Assembly: GCF_000230995.2 (NCBI RefSeq)
Contig: NC_019973.1
Coordinates: 4,664,001 to 4,728,000 of the forward strand
Reading direction: 5' to 3'
From: Mesorhizobium australicum WSM2073
Lineage (GTDB): Bacteria; Pseudomonadota; Alphaproteobacteria; Rhizobiales; Rhizobiaceae
DNA length: 64,000 bases
The notes below the pieces were generated by a model that was not told the DNA's origin, did no database searches, and worked only from the letters and a program-made list of their open reading frames with translations. Positions 18,778 to 28,006 of the stretch are shown here, in pieces; position 1 is the first letter of the stretch; each line of letters begins with the position of its first letter. Both the position numbers and the translations under genes were made by a program.

Positions 18778-19011
18778 ATGATGAACCGTTTCGAAGGCCC
18801 GGGCGGCAAGGAAGCCCGCATCCGCTATCTCGATGGCGATTTCCAGGTCACCAGCCCGGGCTCGTTCGTGCGCTGCGCGGTGACGGGCGAAAACATCCCG
18901 TTGGACGAGCTGAAATACTGGAGCGTCGCCAGGCAGGAACCCTACGTGAACGCCACCGCATCGCTGCGCCGCGAAATCGAGGTGCATCCGGAGTTGCGCA
19001 AACGAAGTTAA
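18778..19011 (+). CDS. DUF2093 protein
   Basis: A 77-residue protein, MMNRFEGPGGKEARIRYLDG then FVRCAVTGENIPLDELKYWSV, which matches the small DUF2093 family conserved in Rhizobiales. The start at 18778 (or the next ATG, 18781) gives the usual family length; a longer reading from 18682 adds unrelated sequence. The ribosome site is weak. No function is known for the family. An imperfect hairpin follows the stop codon. Confidence 0.8.
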   Translation: MMNRFEGPGGKEARIRYLDGDFQVTSPGSFVRCAVTGENIPLDELKYWSVARQEPYVNATASLRREIEVHPELRKRS

Positions 19012-19012
19012 A

Positions 19013-19045
19013 AGCGGCTCAGTCTATGATAGAATCTGACCCGCT
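19013..19045 (+). terminator. candidate hairpin terminator after the DUF2093 gene
   Basis: Starting two bases after the stop codon, AGCGG-TCAG-CTAT pairs imperfectly with ATAG-TCTGA-CCGCT around a central G, followed by a T-rich run (CTCCTTCATTGTTTT). The position and T-rich tail suggest a factor-independent terminator, though the stem has mismatches. Confidence 0.45.
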
Positions 19046-19108
19046 CTCCTTCATTGTTTTACGCAATTCCGGACTGAAGACCGCCACGCACTTTTTCCTG
19101 AAGTAGCT

Positions 19109-20134
19109 TCATCTCCTCAACTTGCGCTGCCGCCAGGCATCGAGCGTTTCCTCGATGATGCGTTCGGGCACGTGATCAAGCTCGAACACAGTGTCGATTT
19201 CCAGCACGTCGAGACGGTCGAGAAAGTCCTGCGGGGCGCCGTGACGGAGCCGGGCGGCGTCCTTGGCGGTGGTGATCAGGCCAAGGCCTTCGGCGCGTGC
19301 CGTCGCGGCCAGTTCGGCAAGCTCGTCCTCGGCGTAGAAGTGATGGTCCGGAAAGGGCCTGGACAGGACCACTTCGCCGCCGGCGTCACGCACCGTGTCG
19401 AAGAACTTTTCGGGATGACCGATGCCGGCAAAGGCCAGGAACCGCTTTCCGGCAAACCCGGCCGTGCTGCTCGGCTCCGTGTGGGCCTCGAAGATCGGCC
19501 GGCCGGCACGCGCGGCTCGGCGGACCACGGCGTCGGCGGCCGTGCCCTCGCCCATCTTCAGCAGCCCGCTGGTGAAAACCAGCTGGTCGACGATCTTGGC
19601 CCTGAGTGGACCGCCCGGGATGACGCGGCCATTGCCGATCCCGTAGCGGGCATCGACCACGACCAGCGCATAATCGATGTGGATGCGCGCGCTCTGAAAG
19701 CCGTCGTCCATGATCAGGAAATCGCAACCGTGTTTTTCCAGCAGCAGCCGGGCGCCGGCGGCACGGTTCGGCGTCACCGCCACCGGGGCATGTTCGGCCA
19801 GCAGCAGCGGTTCGTCGCCGACATGCCTGGCGCTGTCATGGCTGACATCGACGACATGCGGCTCGGCGAAGGAACCGCCGTGGCCGCGCGACAGGAACCC
19901 GGGCTTCAGATGCATGCGCTTGGCCTGTTGGGCGAGCGCGATCGCCACCGGCGTCTTGCCGGTGCCGCCGACGGTGAAATTGCCGATACACAGAACCGGC
20001 GCCTGGATCTTCTCGCGCCGGGCCCGCCGCATGCCGCGACCGGCAACCAGCGCGTAGACAGCCGACAGCGGCGACAGCGCCAGGACCTTCCAGTCCGGCT
20101 CTTCCCACCAGAATGGCGGTGCTTCGGAGGCCAT
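19109..20134 (-). CDS. lpxK: tetraacyldisaccharide 4'-kinase LpxK
   Basis: A 341-residue inner-membrane kinase that phosphorylates the 4' position of the lipid A disaccharide to give lipid IVA. The N-terminal PPFWWEEPDWKVLALSPLSAVYALVAGRGMRR membrane-associated stretch precedes the P-loop GNFTVGGTGKTPVAIALAQQ (about residues 51-70). SRGHGG and the FLIMDDGFQ segment are also typical. It is the last gene of a Kdo/lipid A operon; its start lies one base beyond the kdtA stop. Confidence 0.95.
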   Translation of the reverse strand: MASEAPPFWWEEPDWKVLALSPLSAVYALVAGRGMRRARREKIQAPVLCIGNFTVGGTGKTPVAIALAQQAKRMHLKPGFLSRGHGGSFAEPHVVDVSHDSARHVGDEPLLLAEHAPVAVTPNRAAGARLLLEKHGCDFLIMDDGFQSARIHIDYALVVVDARYGIGNGRVIPGGPLRAKIVDQLVFTSGLLKMGEGTAADAVVRRAARAGRPIFEAHTEPSSTAGFAGKRFLAFAGIGHPEKFFDTVRDAGGEVVLSRPFPDHHFYAEDELAELAATARAEGLGLITTAKDAARLRHGAPQDFLDRLDVLEIDTVFELDHVPERIIEETLDAWRQRKLRR

Positions 20135-20135
20135 T

Positions 20136-21452
20136 CTAACGCCCGTTGGCGCCCTTCAGGCGCGCCTTGACCACCAGCGGCTGGATATAGGGTTCGAGCG
20201 ATTTGAGCGTGCGTGCCAGTGCGCCGCGCATCTCTTCGACAGTCGCGATCCCCGCCGCCATCATCTCGTGGCGCGCCACTTCGTTGGTCAGGAGGAAATT
20301 GACGGCGCCGGCCAGCATGTCGCGGTCGCGCACCAGCTTGGCGCCGCCGCTGTCGAGCAGGCGCTGATAGGCCTCGCGAAAATTCTGCACGTTGCGCCCG
20401 GCGAGAACGGCGGTGTCGAGCATGGCCGGCTCAAGCGGATTCTGGCCGCCTTCGGAGGTCAGCGAGCGGCCGACGAAAGCGATTTCGGTCAACCGGAGAT
20501 ACAAGCCCATTTCGCCGATCGTATCGCCAAGCAAGATATCGGTATCGGCCCCGATACGGTCGCCCTTGCTGCGCCGCGCGACTTTAAGGCCCATGCCGGA
20601 AATCTGCGCGGCAAGGGCTTCGGCCCGATCGGGATGGCGCGGAACGACGATCGTCAAAAGGCCGTGGTGACGCCTGTGCAGCGTCGCGTGAACTTCCGCG
20701 GCGACCACTTCCTCGCCATCATGGGTCGAGATCGCCGCCCAGGTCGGCCGATCGCCGATCTGCCGCTGCAATGTGCCAAGCGCTCGCAAGTCGACCGGCG
20801 GCGGGTTGGTGTCGACCTTGAGATTGCCCGACACCGTCACCGGCCGGGCGCCGAGCGCCCGAAAACGCTCGCCGTCGACGTCGGACTGGGCAACGACATG
20901 GGCCAGATTCTCGAACAGGGCCTCGGCGATGTTGGCCCGCTTCTTCCAAGACATGAAGGAGCGATCGGAGAGCCGGCCATTGACCAGCACCTGCGGCACG
21001 TGGCGGGCACCAAGTTCGAGGATGGTCATCGGCCATATCTCGGATTCGGCGATGATCGCCAGATCGGGTTTCCAGTGATCGAGGAAGCGGCTGACCGCCG
21101 GCTTCAGATCGAGTGGCACATATTGGTGAATGATGCGGTCGCCGAGCCGCTCGTCGACGACCTGGGCCGAGGTGACCGTACCGGTCGTCAGCACGATGTT
21201 GACGCCATAGTCGAGGATGCTTTCGACAAGCGGCACGACGGCCAAGGTCTCGCCGACGCTCGCGGCATGGATCCAGATCACCGGGCCCTCGGGGCGCGGC
21301 CGGCCGGCGACGCCGTAGCGCTCGCGGCGGCGATTGCGGTCTTCCTTGCCGCGCGAGGTGCGCCAGGCGACGTAAGGCCCGACCAGCGGATAGGCGGCCG
21401 CGCCGGCAAAACGGTATGCCGACAACATGGTGCGGGCCCAGCGGCCGCTCAC
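20136..21452 (-). CDS. kdtA: 3-deoxy-D-manno-octulosonic acid transferase KdtA/WaaA
   Basis: A 438-residue GT30 glycosyltransferase that adds Kdo to lipid IVA at the cytoplasmic face of the inner membrane. An N-terminal anchor (YRFAGAAAYPLVGPYVAWR) is followed by VIWIHAASVGETLAVVPLVESIL (about residues 58-80), IIAESEIWPMTILELGARHVPQVLVNGRLSDRS and the nucleotide-binding SLTSEGGQNPLEPA region. The start is GTG at 21452, overlapping the upstream TGA as GTGA; an ATG eight codons later is the alternative. Confidence 0.95.
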   Translation of the reverse strand: MSGRWARTMLSAYRFAGAAAYPLVGPYVAWRTSRGKEDRNRRRERYGVAGRPRPEGPVIWIHAASVGETLAVVPLVESILDYGVNIVLTTGTVTSAQVVDERLGDRIIHQYVPLDLKPAVSRFLDHWKPDLAIIAESEIWPMTILELGARHVPQVLVNGRLSDRSFMSWKKRANIAEALFENLAHVVAQSDVDGERFRALGARPVTVSGNLKVDTNPPPVDLRALGTLQRQIGDRPTWAAISTHDGEEVVAAEVHATLHRRHHGLLTIVVPRHPDRAEALAAQISGMGLKVARRSKGDRIGADTDILLGDTIGEMGLYLRLTEIAFVGRSLTSEGGQNPLEPAMLDTAVLAGRNVQNFREAYQRLLDSGGAKLVRDRDMLAGAVNFLLTNEVARHEMMAAGIATVEEMRGALARTLKSLEPYIQPLVVKARLKGANGR

Positions 21453-22240
21453 CGCGGGCCATCCACGAGGCGGTAGGCCTCGGCGGTCGCGGCATTGAGG
21501 GCGGTGGTGATTTCCTGGCGCTTGCGTTCCATTTCGGCGTCATCGGCATCCGCCGCCACAAAGATCGGCGTGCCGATGGTCACGGCGGAGCGGCCGAAGG
21601 GCAGGTTGATGGTGGTCTTGTCCCAGCTCTTTTCCAGCACCTTGCGGCGGCTGGTGGCGATGGCGACGGGCAGCAGCGGCCGGCCGGAGAGGCGAGCCAG
21701 GAGAACGATACCGAGCCCTGCATCGCGCGGGGTACCATGGGGAATGTCTGCGATCATGGCGACGTTCTTGCCTGATGTGAGCGACTTTTTGAGGGCGATG
21801 AGCGCCTTGGCCCCGCCCTTGTCGAGATGCCTGGCATTGTCGCGCCCGCCCGAACCGCGCACCGCCTCGATGCCGAATTTCTCCAGCATCAGGGCGTTGA
21901 GCTCGGCATCGGCGCTACGCGACACCATGGCAACCAGCGGCTTGCGCTTGGGGTAATAGGCCGGCGTCAAAAGATGCTGGCCATGCCACAGAGCAATGAT
22001 CCCCGGCTCGAACTCGGCATAGGCGCCGCCCGAAAAGCGCGCCGATCCGGCGACCAGGGGGCTGGTCGCGCGAACCAGCCGCACGAACTGCGCGAGCAGG
22101 CTGGCAATGGCGTTCTTGACGAATCGCGACTGCGCGAGCGGTTCGCGAATCCTGCGCCAGAAGGCCTTGGTCGTACGGCTGCGGCCCCTGCCCGTGGGCG
22201 CGGCCTCGCCGGCTGGCTCTTTCGCCAGATCATGCTCCAT
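21449..22240 (-). CDS. DUF374 lysophospholipid acyltransferase-family protein
   Basis: A 263-residue protein related to LPLAT/LpxL-type acyltransferases. IIALWHGQHLLTPAYY carries the H-based motif typical of DUF374. VAMVSRSADAELNALMLEKFGIEAVRGSGGRDNARHLDKGGAKAL and the MIADIPHGTPRDAGLGIVLLARLSGRPLLPVA segments complete the fold. The position just upstream of kdtA and lpxK suggests a role in lipid A or Kdo-region acylation in the inner membrane. I used ATG 22240; a TTG at 22249, overlapping the DUF4170 stop, would add three residues. Confidence 0.85.
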   Translation of the reverse strand: MEHDLAKEPAGEAAPTGRGRSRTTKAFWRRIREPLAQSRFVKNAIASLLAQFVRLVRATSPLVAGSARFSGGAYAEFEPGIIALWHGQHLLTPAYYPKRKPLVAMVSRSADAELNALMLEKFGIEAVRGSGGRDNARHLDKGGAKALIALKKSLTSGKNVAMIADIPHGTPRDAGLGIVLLARLSGRPLLPVAIATSRRKVLEKSWDKTTINLPFGRSAVTIGTPIFVAADADDAEMERKRQEITTALNAATAEAYRLVDGPR

Positions 22241-22245
22241 CGAAG

Positions 22246-22491
22246 TCAACCGGCGGCCTTGCTATCGGGATCCAGCAGACGGTGCAGATGAACGACGAAA
22301 TAACGCATATGGGCATTGTCCACGCTGGCCTGCGCCTTGGCCTTCCACGCCGTGTGCGCGGATTGATAGTCCGGATAGACGCCGACGATGTCGAGCGCAT
22401 CGAGATCGCGGAACTCGGTGCCGCCAAGTTTCTTCAGTTCGCCGCCGAACACCAGATGCAAAAGCTGTTTCTTTCCGTCTTCCGCGGCCAT
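22246..22491 (-). CDS. DUF4170 protein
   Basis: An 81-residue soluble protein, LLHLVFGGELKKLGGTEFRDL then AWKAKAQASVDNAHMRYFVVHLHRLLDP, matching the small DUF4170 family that commonly lies in this operon in Rhizobiales. No function is known. It overlaps or abuts the DUF374 gene, so translation is probably coupled. Confidence 0.85.
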   Translation of the reverse strand: MAAEDGKKQLLHLVFGGELKKLGGTEFRDLDALDIVGVYPDYQSAHTAWKAKAQASVDNAHMRYFVVHLHRLLDPDSKAAG

Positions 22492-22568
22492 GTCGGTCCT
22501 TCACATATCGTGAGTTTGTGACAGGTCTAGACCAAAGCCGCCGACTTTGGAACCTTCGAAAAACGCTT

Positions 22569-23372
22569 TCAGCCATCCAGCCCGGCTATGACGTCGACCA
22601 GCACGGCCAGCAGTTCGCCGCTGCCGGCCGCGAGCGCACCGTGGCGGGTCACCTCGCCGGCATAGGACGGCGCGTGGCCATGCGGGTCGAGCAGTTGGCC
22701 ACCTGCCTCGCGCAGGATGAGGTCTGCGGCGGCGATGTCCCAGTCATGCGCGTTCGGCTTGACGAAGGTGCCGTCGAGCGTGCCACTGGCGATCATCGCC
22801 AGGCGGTAGGCAAGCGAAGGGCTGTAGGGCGCCCGTTGCAGCCGCTCCTGCCAGCCGGCCGGCATCAGGTCGATCAACTGCTTCAGGCCGGAAATCTCGG
22901 GCTTGTCGCCTGGCTTGCGCACCGCAATGCGCTTGCCGTTGCGGAATGCGCCCTGGCCTGGCAGCGCGGAATAGGTCTCGTCCATCGCCGGGCATTCGAG
23001 CACGCCGGCGAGCGTGCGGCCATTCTCGACGACGGCGACGCTGACGCACCAGGCGCGCTGGCCTTCAAGGAAGCCGCGCGTACCGTCGATCGGGTCGACA
23101 ACGAAGGTGCGGCGCGCCGAAAGCCGCGCCGGGTCGTCGGCCGTCTCTTCCGACAGCCAGCCATAATCCGGCCGTGCCGCAAGCAACGTCTGGCGCAGAT
23201 ACGCATCGGCGGCATGATCGGCTTCGCTGACCGGCGAGGTGCCGCCCTTCATCCAGACCTGCGGATTATTGCCGAAGTAGCGCATGGCGATGAGACCCGC
23301 CTCGCGGGCGGCGTCGCGCAGCAGCGGCAGGTCCAGATCGGCACCGGCGGTGGTCAGCTCATGCTCCGGCAA
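22569..23372 (-). CDS. cysQ: inositol monophosphatase-family 3'(2'),5'-bisphosphate nucleotidase (CysQ-like)
   Basis: A 267-residue Li+-sensitive Mg2+ phosphatase. Metal-binding motifs are visible: SEETADD (first Glu), VDPIDGTRGFLEG (about residues 90-103) and AHDWDIAAADLILREAGG near 208-225. CysQ removes 3' phosphate from PAP; other IMPase substrates cannot be excluded. The likely start is TTG at 23372, preceded by GAAGG, overlapping the pmbA end by 14 bases. That implies translational coupling with pmbA upstream. Confidence 0.85.
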   Translation of the reverse strand: MPEHELTTAGADLDLPLLRDAAREAGLIAMRYFGNNPQVWMKGGTSPVSEADHAADAYLRQTLLAARPDYGWLSEETADDPARLSARRTFVVDPIDGTRGFLEGQRAWCVSVAVVENGRTLAGVLECPAMDETYSALPGQGAFRNGKRIAVRKPGDKPEISGLKQLIDLMPAGWQERLQRAPYSPSLAYRLAMIASGTLDGTFVKPNAHDWDIAAADLILREAGGQLLDPHGHAPSYAGEVTRHGALAAGSGELLAVLVDVIAGLDG

Positions 23373-24702
23373 GGGTCATGCCTTCGATCAGGAGCGTCGG
23401 GGCGGCGGTGCCGAAATTGCGATCAAGGTCATTCGCGGGCATCATGTTGAGGAACATCGTCTTCAGGTTCGAGGCGATGGTGACTTCGGCGACCGGATAG
23501 GCAAGCGCCCCATTTTCGATCCAGAAGCCCGAAGCGCCGCGGCTGTATTCGCCGGTGAGCATGTCTACGCCCTGGCCAAACACTTCGGTGACGTAGAAGC
23601 CGCTCTTGAGCGAGCCGATCAGGTCTTCCGGCGACCTTTCGCCTGGCTCGATGGCAAGATTGGTGGAAGACGGTGAGACGGAGGAGCCGCCGCGCGTGCC
23701 GCGCCCGTTGGTGACGAGGCCGAGCTCCCGGGCCGCCGATGTCGACAGGAACCAGTGATTGAGGACGCCCTTTTCGATCATCAGGAGTTTCTCGCCCTCG
23801 ACGCCTTCGCCATCGAACGGGCGCGAGGCCTGGCCACGGCGCCGCAGCGGCTCGTCGGTGACGGTGATGGCGGACGCGGCCACCTGCTTGCCCATCATGT
23901 CGCGCAGGAACGAGGTTTTTCGCGCGACGGAAGCGCCGTTGATGGCCCCGGCGATATGGCCGGCAATGCCGCGCGCGACGCGCGGGTCGAACACCACGTC
24001 GACCGACCCGGTCGCCGCCTTGCGCGCGCCAAGGCGACGCACGGCCCGTTCGCCGGCCCGGCGGCCGATATCCTCGGCCGCGTCGAGATCGGCAAAATGC
24101 TGGCGCGAGGAGAATTCGTAGTCGCGTTCCATGCCGGTGCCCTCGCCGGCGATCACGCTGGCCGAGCGCGAAAAGCGCGAGGCGACATACTGGCCGAGAA
24201 AACCGTGCGAGGTGGCCAGAACCAGCCCGCCCAGCCCGGCGCTGGCATTGCTGCCGGCCGAATTGGTTACGCCGTTGACGGCGAGAGCCGCCGCCTCGGC
24301 CGCAAGGGCCGCCTCCTTCAACTGGTCCGCCGACACTTCGGTTGCATCGAACAGGTCCAGATCGCGCGTCTGTCTGGCGAGCAGCGCGGGGTCGGCAAGA
24401 CCCTGGTAGGGATCCTCGGGGGACACTTTGGCCATGGCGACGGCGCGCTCGGCAAGGGCCTTCGGGTCGGACGCTGCGGTGGCCGATACACTGGCCACAC
24501 GCTGGCCGACGAACACCCGCAGCGAAACGTCGTCGCCCTCGGACGCCTCTGTGTTTTCGACCTTGCCAAGCCGCACCGAAACAGCGGTCGAGCGGCCACG
24601 CACCGCGACGGCGTCCGCGGCATCGGCGCCAGCGCGTTTGGCGGCCTCGACCAGGGCCGCGACACGGTCCGTCAATTTCGCGGCGTCGAGCTTGTCGGTC
24701 AT
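23359..24702 (-). CDS. pmbA: TldD/PmbA-family protein (PmbA)
   Basis: A 447-residue member of the TldD/PmbA pair, which together form a metalloprotease known from microcin B17 maturation and CcdA turnover. Visible features are SVRLGKVENTEASEGDDVSLRVFVGQRVASVSATA, FDPRVARGIAGHI, GRGTRGGSSVSPSSTNLAIEPG and GASGFWIENG. As expected for PmbA it lacks the HExxxH zinc motif of TldD; a tldD gene is not in this window. The start at 24702 follows GGA at short distance. It is first in the block that continues with cysQ and the lipid A genes, and is divergent from a VOC gene. Confidence 0.92.
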   Translation of the reverse strand: MTDKLDAAKLTDRVAALVEAAKRAGADAADAVAVRGRSTAVSVRLGKVENTEASEGDDVSLRVFVGQRVASVSATAASDPKALAERAVAMAKVSPEDPYQGLADPALLARQTRDLDLFDATEVSADQLKEAALAAEAAALAVNGVTNSAGSNASAGLGGLVLATSHGFLGQYVASRFSRSASVIAGEGTGMERDYEFSSRQHFADLDAAEDIGRRAGERAVRRLGARKAATGSVDVVFDPRVARGIAGHIAGAINGASVARKTSFLRDMMGKQVAASAITVTDEPLRRRGQASRPFDGEGVEGEKLLMIEKGVLNHWFLSTSAARELGLVTNGRGTRGGSSVSPSSTNLAIEPGERSPEDLIGSLKSGFYVTEVFGQGVDMLTGEYSRGASGFWIENGALAYPVAEVTIASNLKTMFLNMMPANDLDRNFGTAAPTLLIEGMTLAGA

Positions 24703-24877
24703 GCACTTGATCCTGTTTTCTTCAGCCTGTCCGGAAGGCAGGTGCTGCCGCACCATCTATTGTTCCACTGCCGCTTGTGCAATGGCCGAAGGGCAATCAG
24801 GATGTTGCGACCAAATCGCCATCGAAGCGCCCGCAAAGAGCGGACGTCGCGGTTTTTGCCTAACTGGAGCCTTCGCC

Positions 24878-25294
24878 ATGACGCCTTTCCATCTTGCCTT
24901 TCCAGTCCGTGATCTCGATGAAACCCGAACTTTCTATGGCGAGGTGCTGGGCTGTGCGATCGGCCGCTCGTCGGCGACCTGGGTCGATTTCGACCTCTAC
25001 GGCCACCAGATGTCGGCGCATTTGCGGCCGCAGGCCGCGCGAGCTGCAAGCGACGGCAAGGTCGACGGCATTTTGGTGCCGATCCCGCATTTCGGCGCTG
25101 TGCTCTTGATGGACGACTGGCAGCGCCTGGCGACGCGGCTGGAAGCGCGCGACGACATAGACTGGCTGGAGCGGCCAATGGTCCGCTTCAAGGGCGAGCC
25201 CGGCGAACAAGCGACATTGTTTATCCGGGATCCCTCGGGCAATGCCTTGGAATTCAAGGGCTTTCGCTCGCTGGAGCAGGTATTCGCGCATTGA
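24878..25294 (+). CDS. VOC (glyoxalase/dioxygenase fold) family protein
   Basis: A 138-residue protein with one vicinal-oxygen-chelate domain: FHLAFPVRDLDETRTFYGEVLGC at the start and LFIRDPSGNALEFKGFRSLEQVF at the end. H5 and the C-terminal E of NALEFKGF are the expected metal ligands. The ATG follows CTGGAGCC. Substrate unknown; annotations of this subgroup vary between glyoxalase-like and dioxygenase-like. It converges on epmA with 24 bp between stops. Confidence 0.88.
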   Translation: MTPFHLAFPVRDLDETRTFYGEVLGCAIGRSSATWVDFDLYGHQMSAHLRPQAARAASDGKVDGILVPIPHFGAVLLMDDWQRLATRLEARDDIDWLERPMVRFKGEPGEQATLFIRDPSGNALEFKGFRSLEQVFAH

Positions 25295-25318
25295 GATCAA
25301 AGGGGCGGCAGCCCGTCT

Positions 25319-26365
25319 TCAAGATGCCGGGACCGGAGTCCAGATCACGTCCTCGATCTTCTGCGCGCCGGTCGCCAGCATCACCAGCCGATCGAAGCCG
25401 AGCGCGATGCCGCTGGCCTGCGGCATGACGGCCAACGCGGCGAGGAAGTCCTCGTCCAGCGGGTAGCGCTCACCATAAACGCGCTCTTTCTCGTCCATCT
25501 CGATGACGAAGCGCCGGCGTTGCTCGGCCGCGTCGGTCAGTTCGCCAAAGCCGTTGGCGAGCTCGACGCCGCAGCAATAGAGCTCGAAGCGTTCGGCGAC
25601 GCGCGGATCCCTCGGGCTCGGCCGCGCCAGTGCCGCCTCGGCGACCGGGTACTCGCAAAGAATGGTCGCGCGGCCGAGGCCGAGATTGGGTTCGATCTTT
25701 TCCACCATCACGCGGCTGAACAAATCGGCCCAGCTGTCGTCAGGCGCGGTGCGCAGACCGGCCTGGATCAGAGCGGCATGCAGCGCGTCCCGGGCCGTGC
25801 CGCCATCGGGCGCGACCGTGGCCAGCAGATCGATCCCGGCGTGGCGGCTGAAGGCGTCCGCCACGGTCAGCCGCTCCGGTTCGGAAAACGGATCGCAGTC
25901 GCGGCCCCTGAAAGAGAAGTGCGTGGCCCCTGCCCGTGTCGCGGCCAGCGCCAGCAGATCGGCGCAGTCGCGCATCAGGCTTTCATAGGTCTCGCCCACC
26001 CGATACCATTCGAGCATGGTGAATTCGGGATGATGCAAGGGACCGCGCTCGCGGTTGCGGTAGACGGCCCCCAGGCTGAAAATGCGCTGCTCCCCCGCCG
26101 CAAGCAGTTTCTTGCAGGCGAATTCCGGCGAGGTGTGGAGATAAAGCGGCGAGCGGGCGCCATCCGGCCCGACCGCTTCGGTGGCGAAGGCCGCCAGATG
26201 CGCCTCGTTGCCGGGCGAGACCTGCAGCGCCGCCGTCTCCACCTCAATGAAGTCGTTGCGGGCGAACCAGTCGCGCAAGGCAGCCGTCATCCCGTTGCGC
26301 AGCATCAAGCGCGGACGGCGGTCGGCATGGACATGCGGCGTCCACCAGGGCGACGCGGCGGTCAT
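25319..26365 (-). CDS. epmA: elongation factor P (R)-beta-lysine ligase EpmA (PoxA/GenX)
   Basis: A 348-residue paralogue of the class II lysyl-tRNA synthetase catalytic core without an anticodon domain. It has class II motifs: [20 protein letters not shown] (motif 2) and a late [12 protein letters not shown] (motif 3). EpmA attaches lysine or beta-lysine to a conserved EF-P lysine. The divergent neighbour is the EF-P gene, which supports the assignment. The start at 26365 gives the family N-terminus; the reading to 26440 is possible but adds a proline-rich leader. EpmB is not seen here. Confidence 0.93.
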   Translation of the reverse strand: MTAASPWWTPHVHADRRPRLMLRNGMTAALRDWFARNDFIEVETAALQVSPGNEAHLAAFATEAVGPDGARSPLYLHTSPEFACKKLLAAGEQRIFSLGAVYRNRERGPLHHPEFTMLEWYRVGETYESLMRDCADLLALAATRAGATHFSFRGRDCDPFSEPERLTVADAFSRHAGIDLLATVAPDGGTARDALHAALIQAGLRTAPDDSWADLFSRVMVEKIEPNLGLGRATILCEYPVAEAALARPSPRDPRVAERFELYCCGVELANGFGELTDAAEQRRRFVIEMDEKERVYGERYPLDEDFLAALAVMPQASGIALGFDRLVMLATGAQKIEDVIWTPVPAS

Positions 26366-26479
26366 CAGCGCGCTTCGGTTCGCCGAGGGGGCTGGCGGTT
26401 CGCGCCAAGATGCGCTAGGCCCCCATCCAGCGCCGCGCAAGCCGGCAAACGCCAGTCAACTCTCGCAGGATTTAAAACC

Positions 26480-27049
26480 GTGGTGAAAGTCATCGCCAGT
26501 TCGCTCCGCAAAGGCAATGTCGTCGACAAGGACGGCAAGCTTTATGTGATCCTCTTCGCCGAAAACATCCACCCCGGCAAGGGCACGCCCGTGACGCAGC
26601 TCGATATGCGCCGCATCGGCGACGGGGTGAAGGTGTCGGAGCGCTACCGCACCACCGAACAGGTGGAGCGCGCCTATGTCGAGGAGCGCGAGCACACCTT
26701 CCTTTACGCCGATGGCGAAGGCTATCACTTCATGAACCCGGAAACCTACGACCAGGTGGCGGTGTCTGAAGCCGTGGTCGGCGACGCGGCGCCCTATCTG
26801 AAGGAGGGCATGCCGGTGCAGGTGTCACAGTTCAACGGCATCGCGATCGCCCTGGTGCTGCCGCAGCGTGCCACCTTCGAAGTGGTCGAGACCGAGCCGA
26901 CGACCAAGGGCCAGACGGCATCGTCTTCCTACAAGCCGGCCGTGCTTTCCAATGGCGTGCGCACCACCGTGCCGCCGCACATCGCGCCTGGCACCCGCGT
27001 CGTGGTGATGACTGCGGACGGATCCTATGTGGAGCGGGCGAAGGACTGA
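26480..27049 (+). CDS. efp: translation elongation factor P
   Basis: A 189-residue three-domain factor that relieves ribosome stalling at polyproline. The loop IHPGKGTP places the modified lysine at residue 34, the EpmA target position. Further signatures are [14 protein letters not shown] and the C-terminal [29 protein letters not shown]. Translation appears to begin at GTG 26480 (GTG GTG AAA), nine bases after AGGA; a much longer open frame upstream is antisense to epmA. The divergent arrangement with epmA is typical. Confidence 0.96.
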   Translation: MVKVIASSLRKGNVVDKDGKLYVILFAENIHPGKGTPVTQLDMRRIGDGVKVSERYRTTEQVERAYVEEREHTFLYADGEGYHFMNPETYDQVAVSEAVVGDAAPYLKEGMPVQVSQFNGIAIALVLPQRATFEVVETEPTTKGQTASSSYKPAVLSNGVRTTVPPHIAPGTRVVVMTADGSYVERAKD

Positions 27050-27133
27050 GCGAAGCGGAGGCATTGTTGCCGCCTCGGCATTGATGCCCCGCCGACACGG
27101 CACAAAGTAGCCTCGCAGTCTCGCTGACCGCGA

Positions 27134-28006
27134 TCACGACCTGGCTGGTGTTCTTGTCCTTTTTGCTTCGACCTTGGCGGAACGCCGTTCAATTGCGACC
27201 TCCACCTCCCGCTTCAGCCGATCCTTGATTTCAACCGTCTCGCTCATCAGGGCCTCGATCTTCAGGAAATCGAGGACGCGGTATTTCGATACCGCTGGGC
27301 GGACCAGTATGTCAGGCTGGCACTGTTTCAGCTTGTTGGCGATGATCGACTGCATCATCAATTGCGTGGCGCCGAACATCAGGTCGACGGAGGTCGGCTG
27401 CTTGCGGTCGGCCTCTTCCGGCGCGCCGACCACGTCGACGCCGATGATGATATCGGCATCCTTCTCGATCAGGTCGAAGGGCACAGGGTTGTAGATGCCG
27501 CCGTCGATCAGCAGCCTGCCGTCGCGCGTCACCGGACGGAAGACGGCAGGAATGGCGGCAGAGGCAGCAAGGGCGGAATGCAGGTCGCCATCGTCGAACA
27601 CGGCGAGCTTGTGGCCGAAATAGTCGGTTGCCGTCACCTTCAGCGGGATTTTCAATCCGGCGAAGGTTTCGGGAATAGCCTCGGGCAGAAACGCCTTCAG
27701 GATGCGCTCGACATTGAACTGGCTGACGCGGATGCCATTTTGCATAGCTTCCGCGATCGTGCCCGGCCGCGCCCGCCACATACGGCTCGCCACCTCGGCG
27801 CGGCGGCCGAGGATCGAGCGAGCATAGTCGTGGATATCCTTGCCGGTCATGCCCGAGGCCATGCCGGCGCCCATTATGGCGCCGATCGACGAGCCGGCTA
27901 TCGCCACCGGCTTGATGCCGAGCTCGTCCAGCGCCTCGATGACATGGATATGCGCCAGACCGCGCGCGCCGCCACCGCCGAACGCTATGCCGAAAGTGGG
28001 GCTCAT
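27134..28006 (-). CDS. patatin-like phospholipase/RssA-like protein
   Basis: A 290-residue serine hydrolase of the patatin class. The oxyanion hole GGGGARG (residues 10-16), nucleophile motif GSSIG (about 39-43) and catalytic DGG in LLIDGGIYNPVPFD form the Ser-Asp dyad. There is no signal peptide, and the C-terminal tail is rich in Lys and Arg. Its ATG overlaps the M16 protease stop (ATGA), so it is translated with the protease operon. Lipid substrate unknown. Confidence 0.9.
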   Translation of the reverse strand: MSPTFGIAFGGGGARGLAHIHVIEALDELGIKPVAIAGSSIGAIMGAGMASGMTGKDIHDYARSILGRRAEVASRMWRARPGTIAEAMQNGIRVSQFNVERILKAFLPEAIPETFAGLKIPLKVTATDYFGHKLAVFDDGDLHSALAASAAIPAVFRPVTRDGRLLIDGGIYNPVPFDLIEKDADIIIGVDVVGAPEEADRKQPTSVDLMFGATQLMMQSIIANKLKQCQPDILVRPAVSKYRVLDFLKIEALMSETVEIKDRLKREVEVAIERRSAKVEAKRTRTPARS

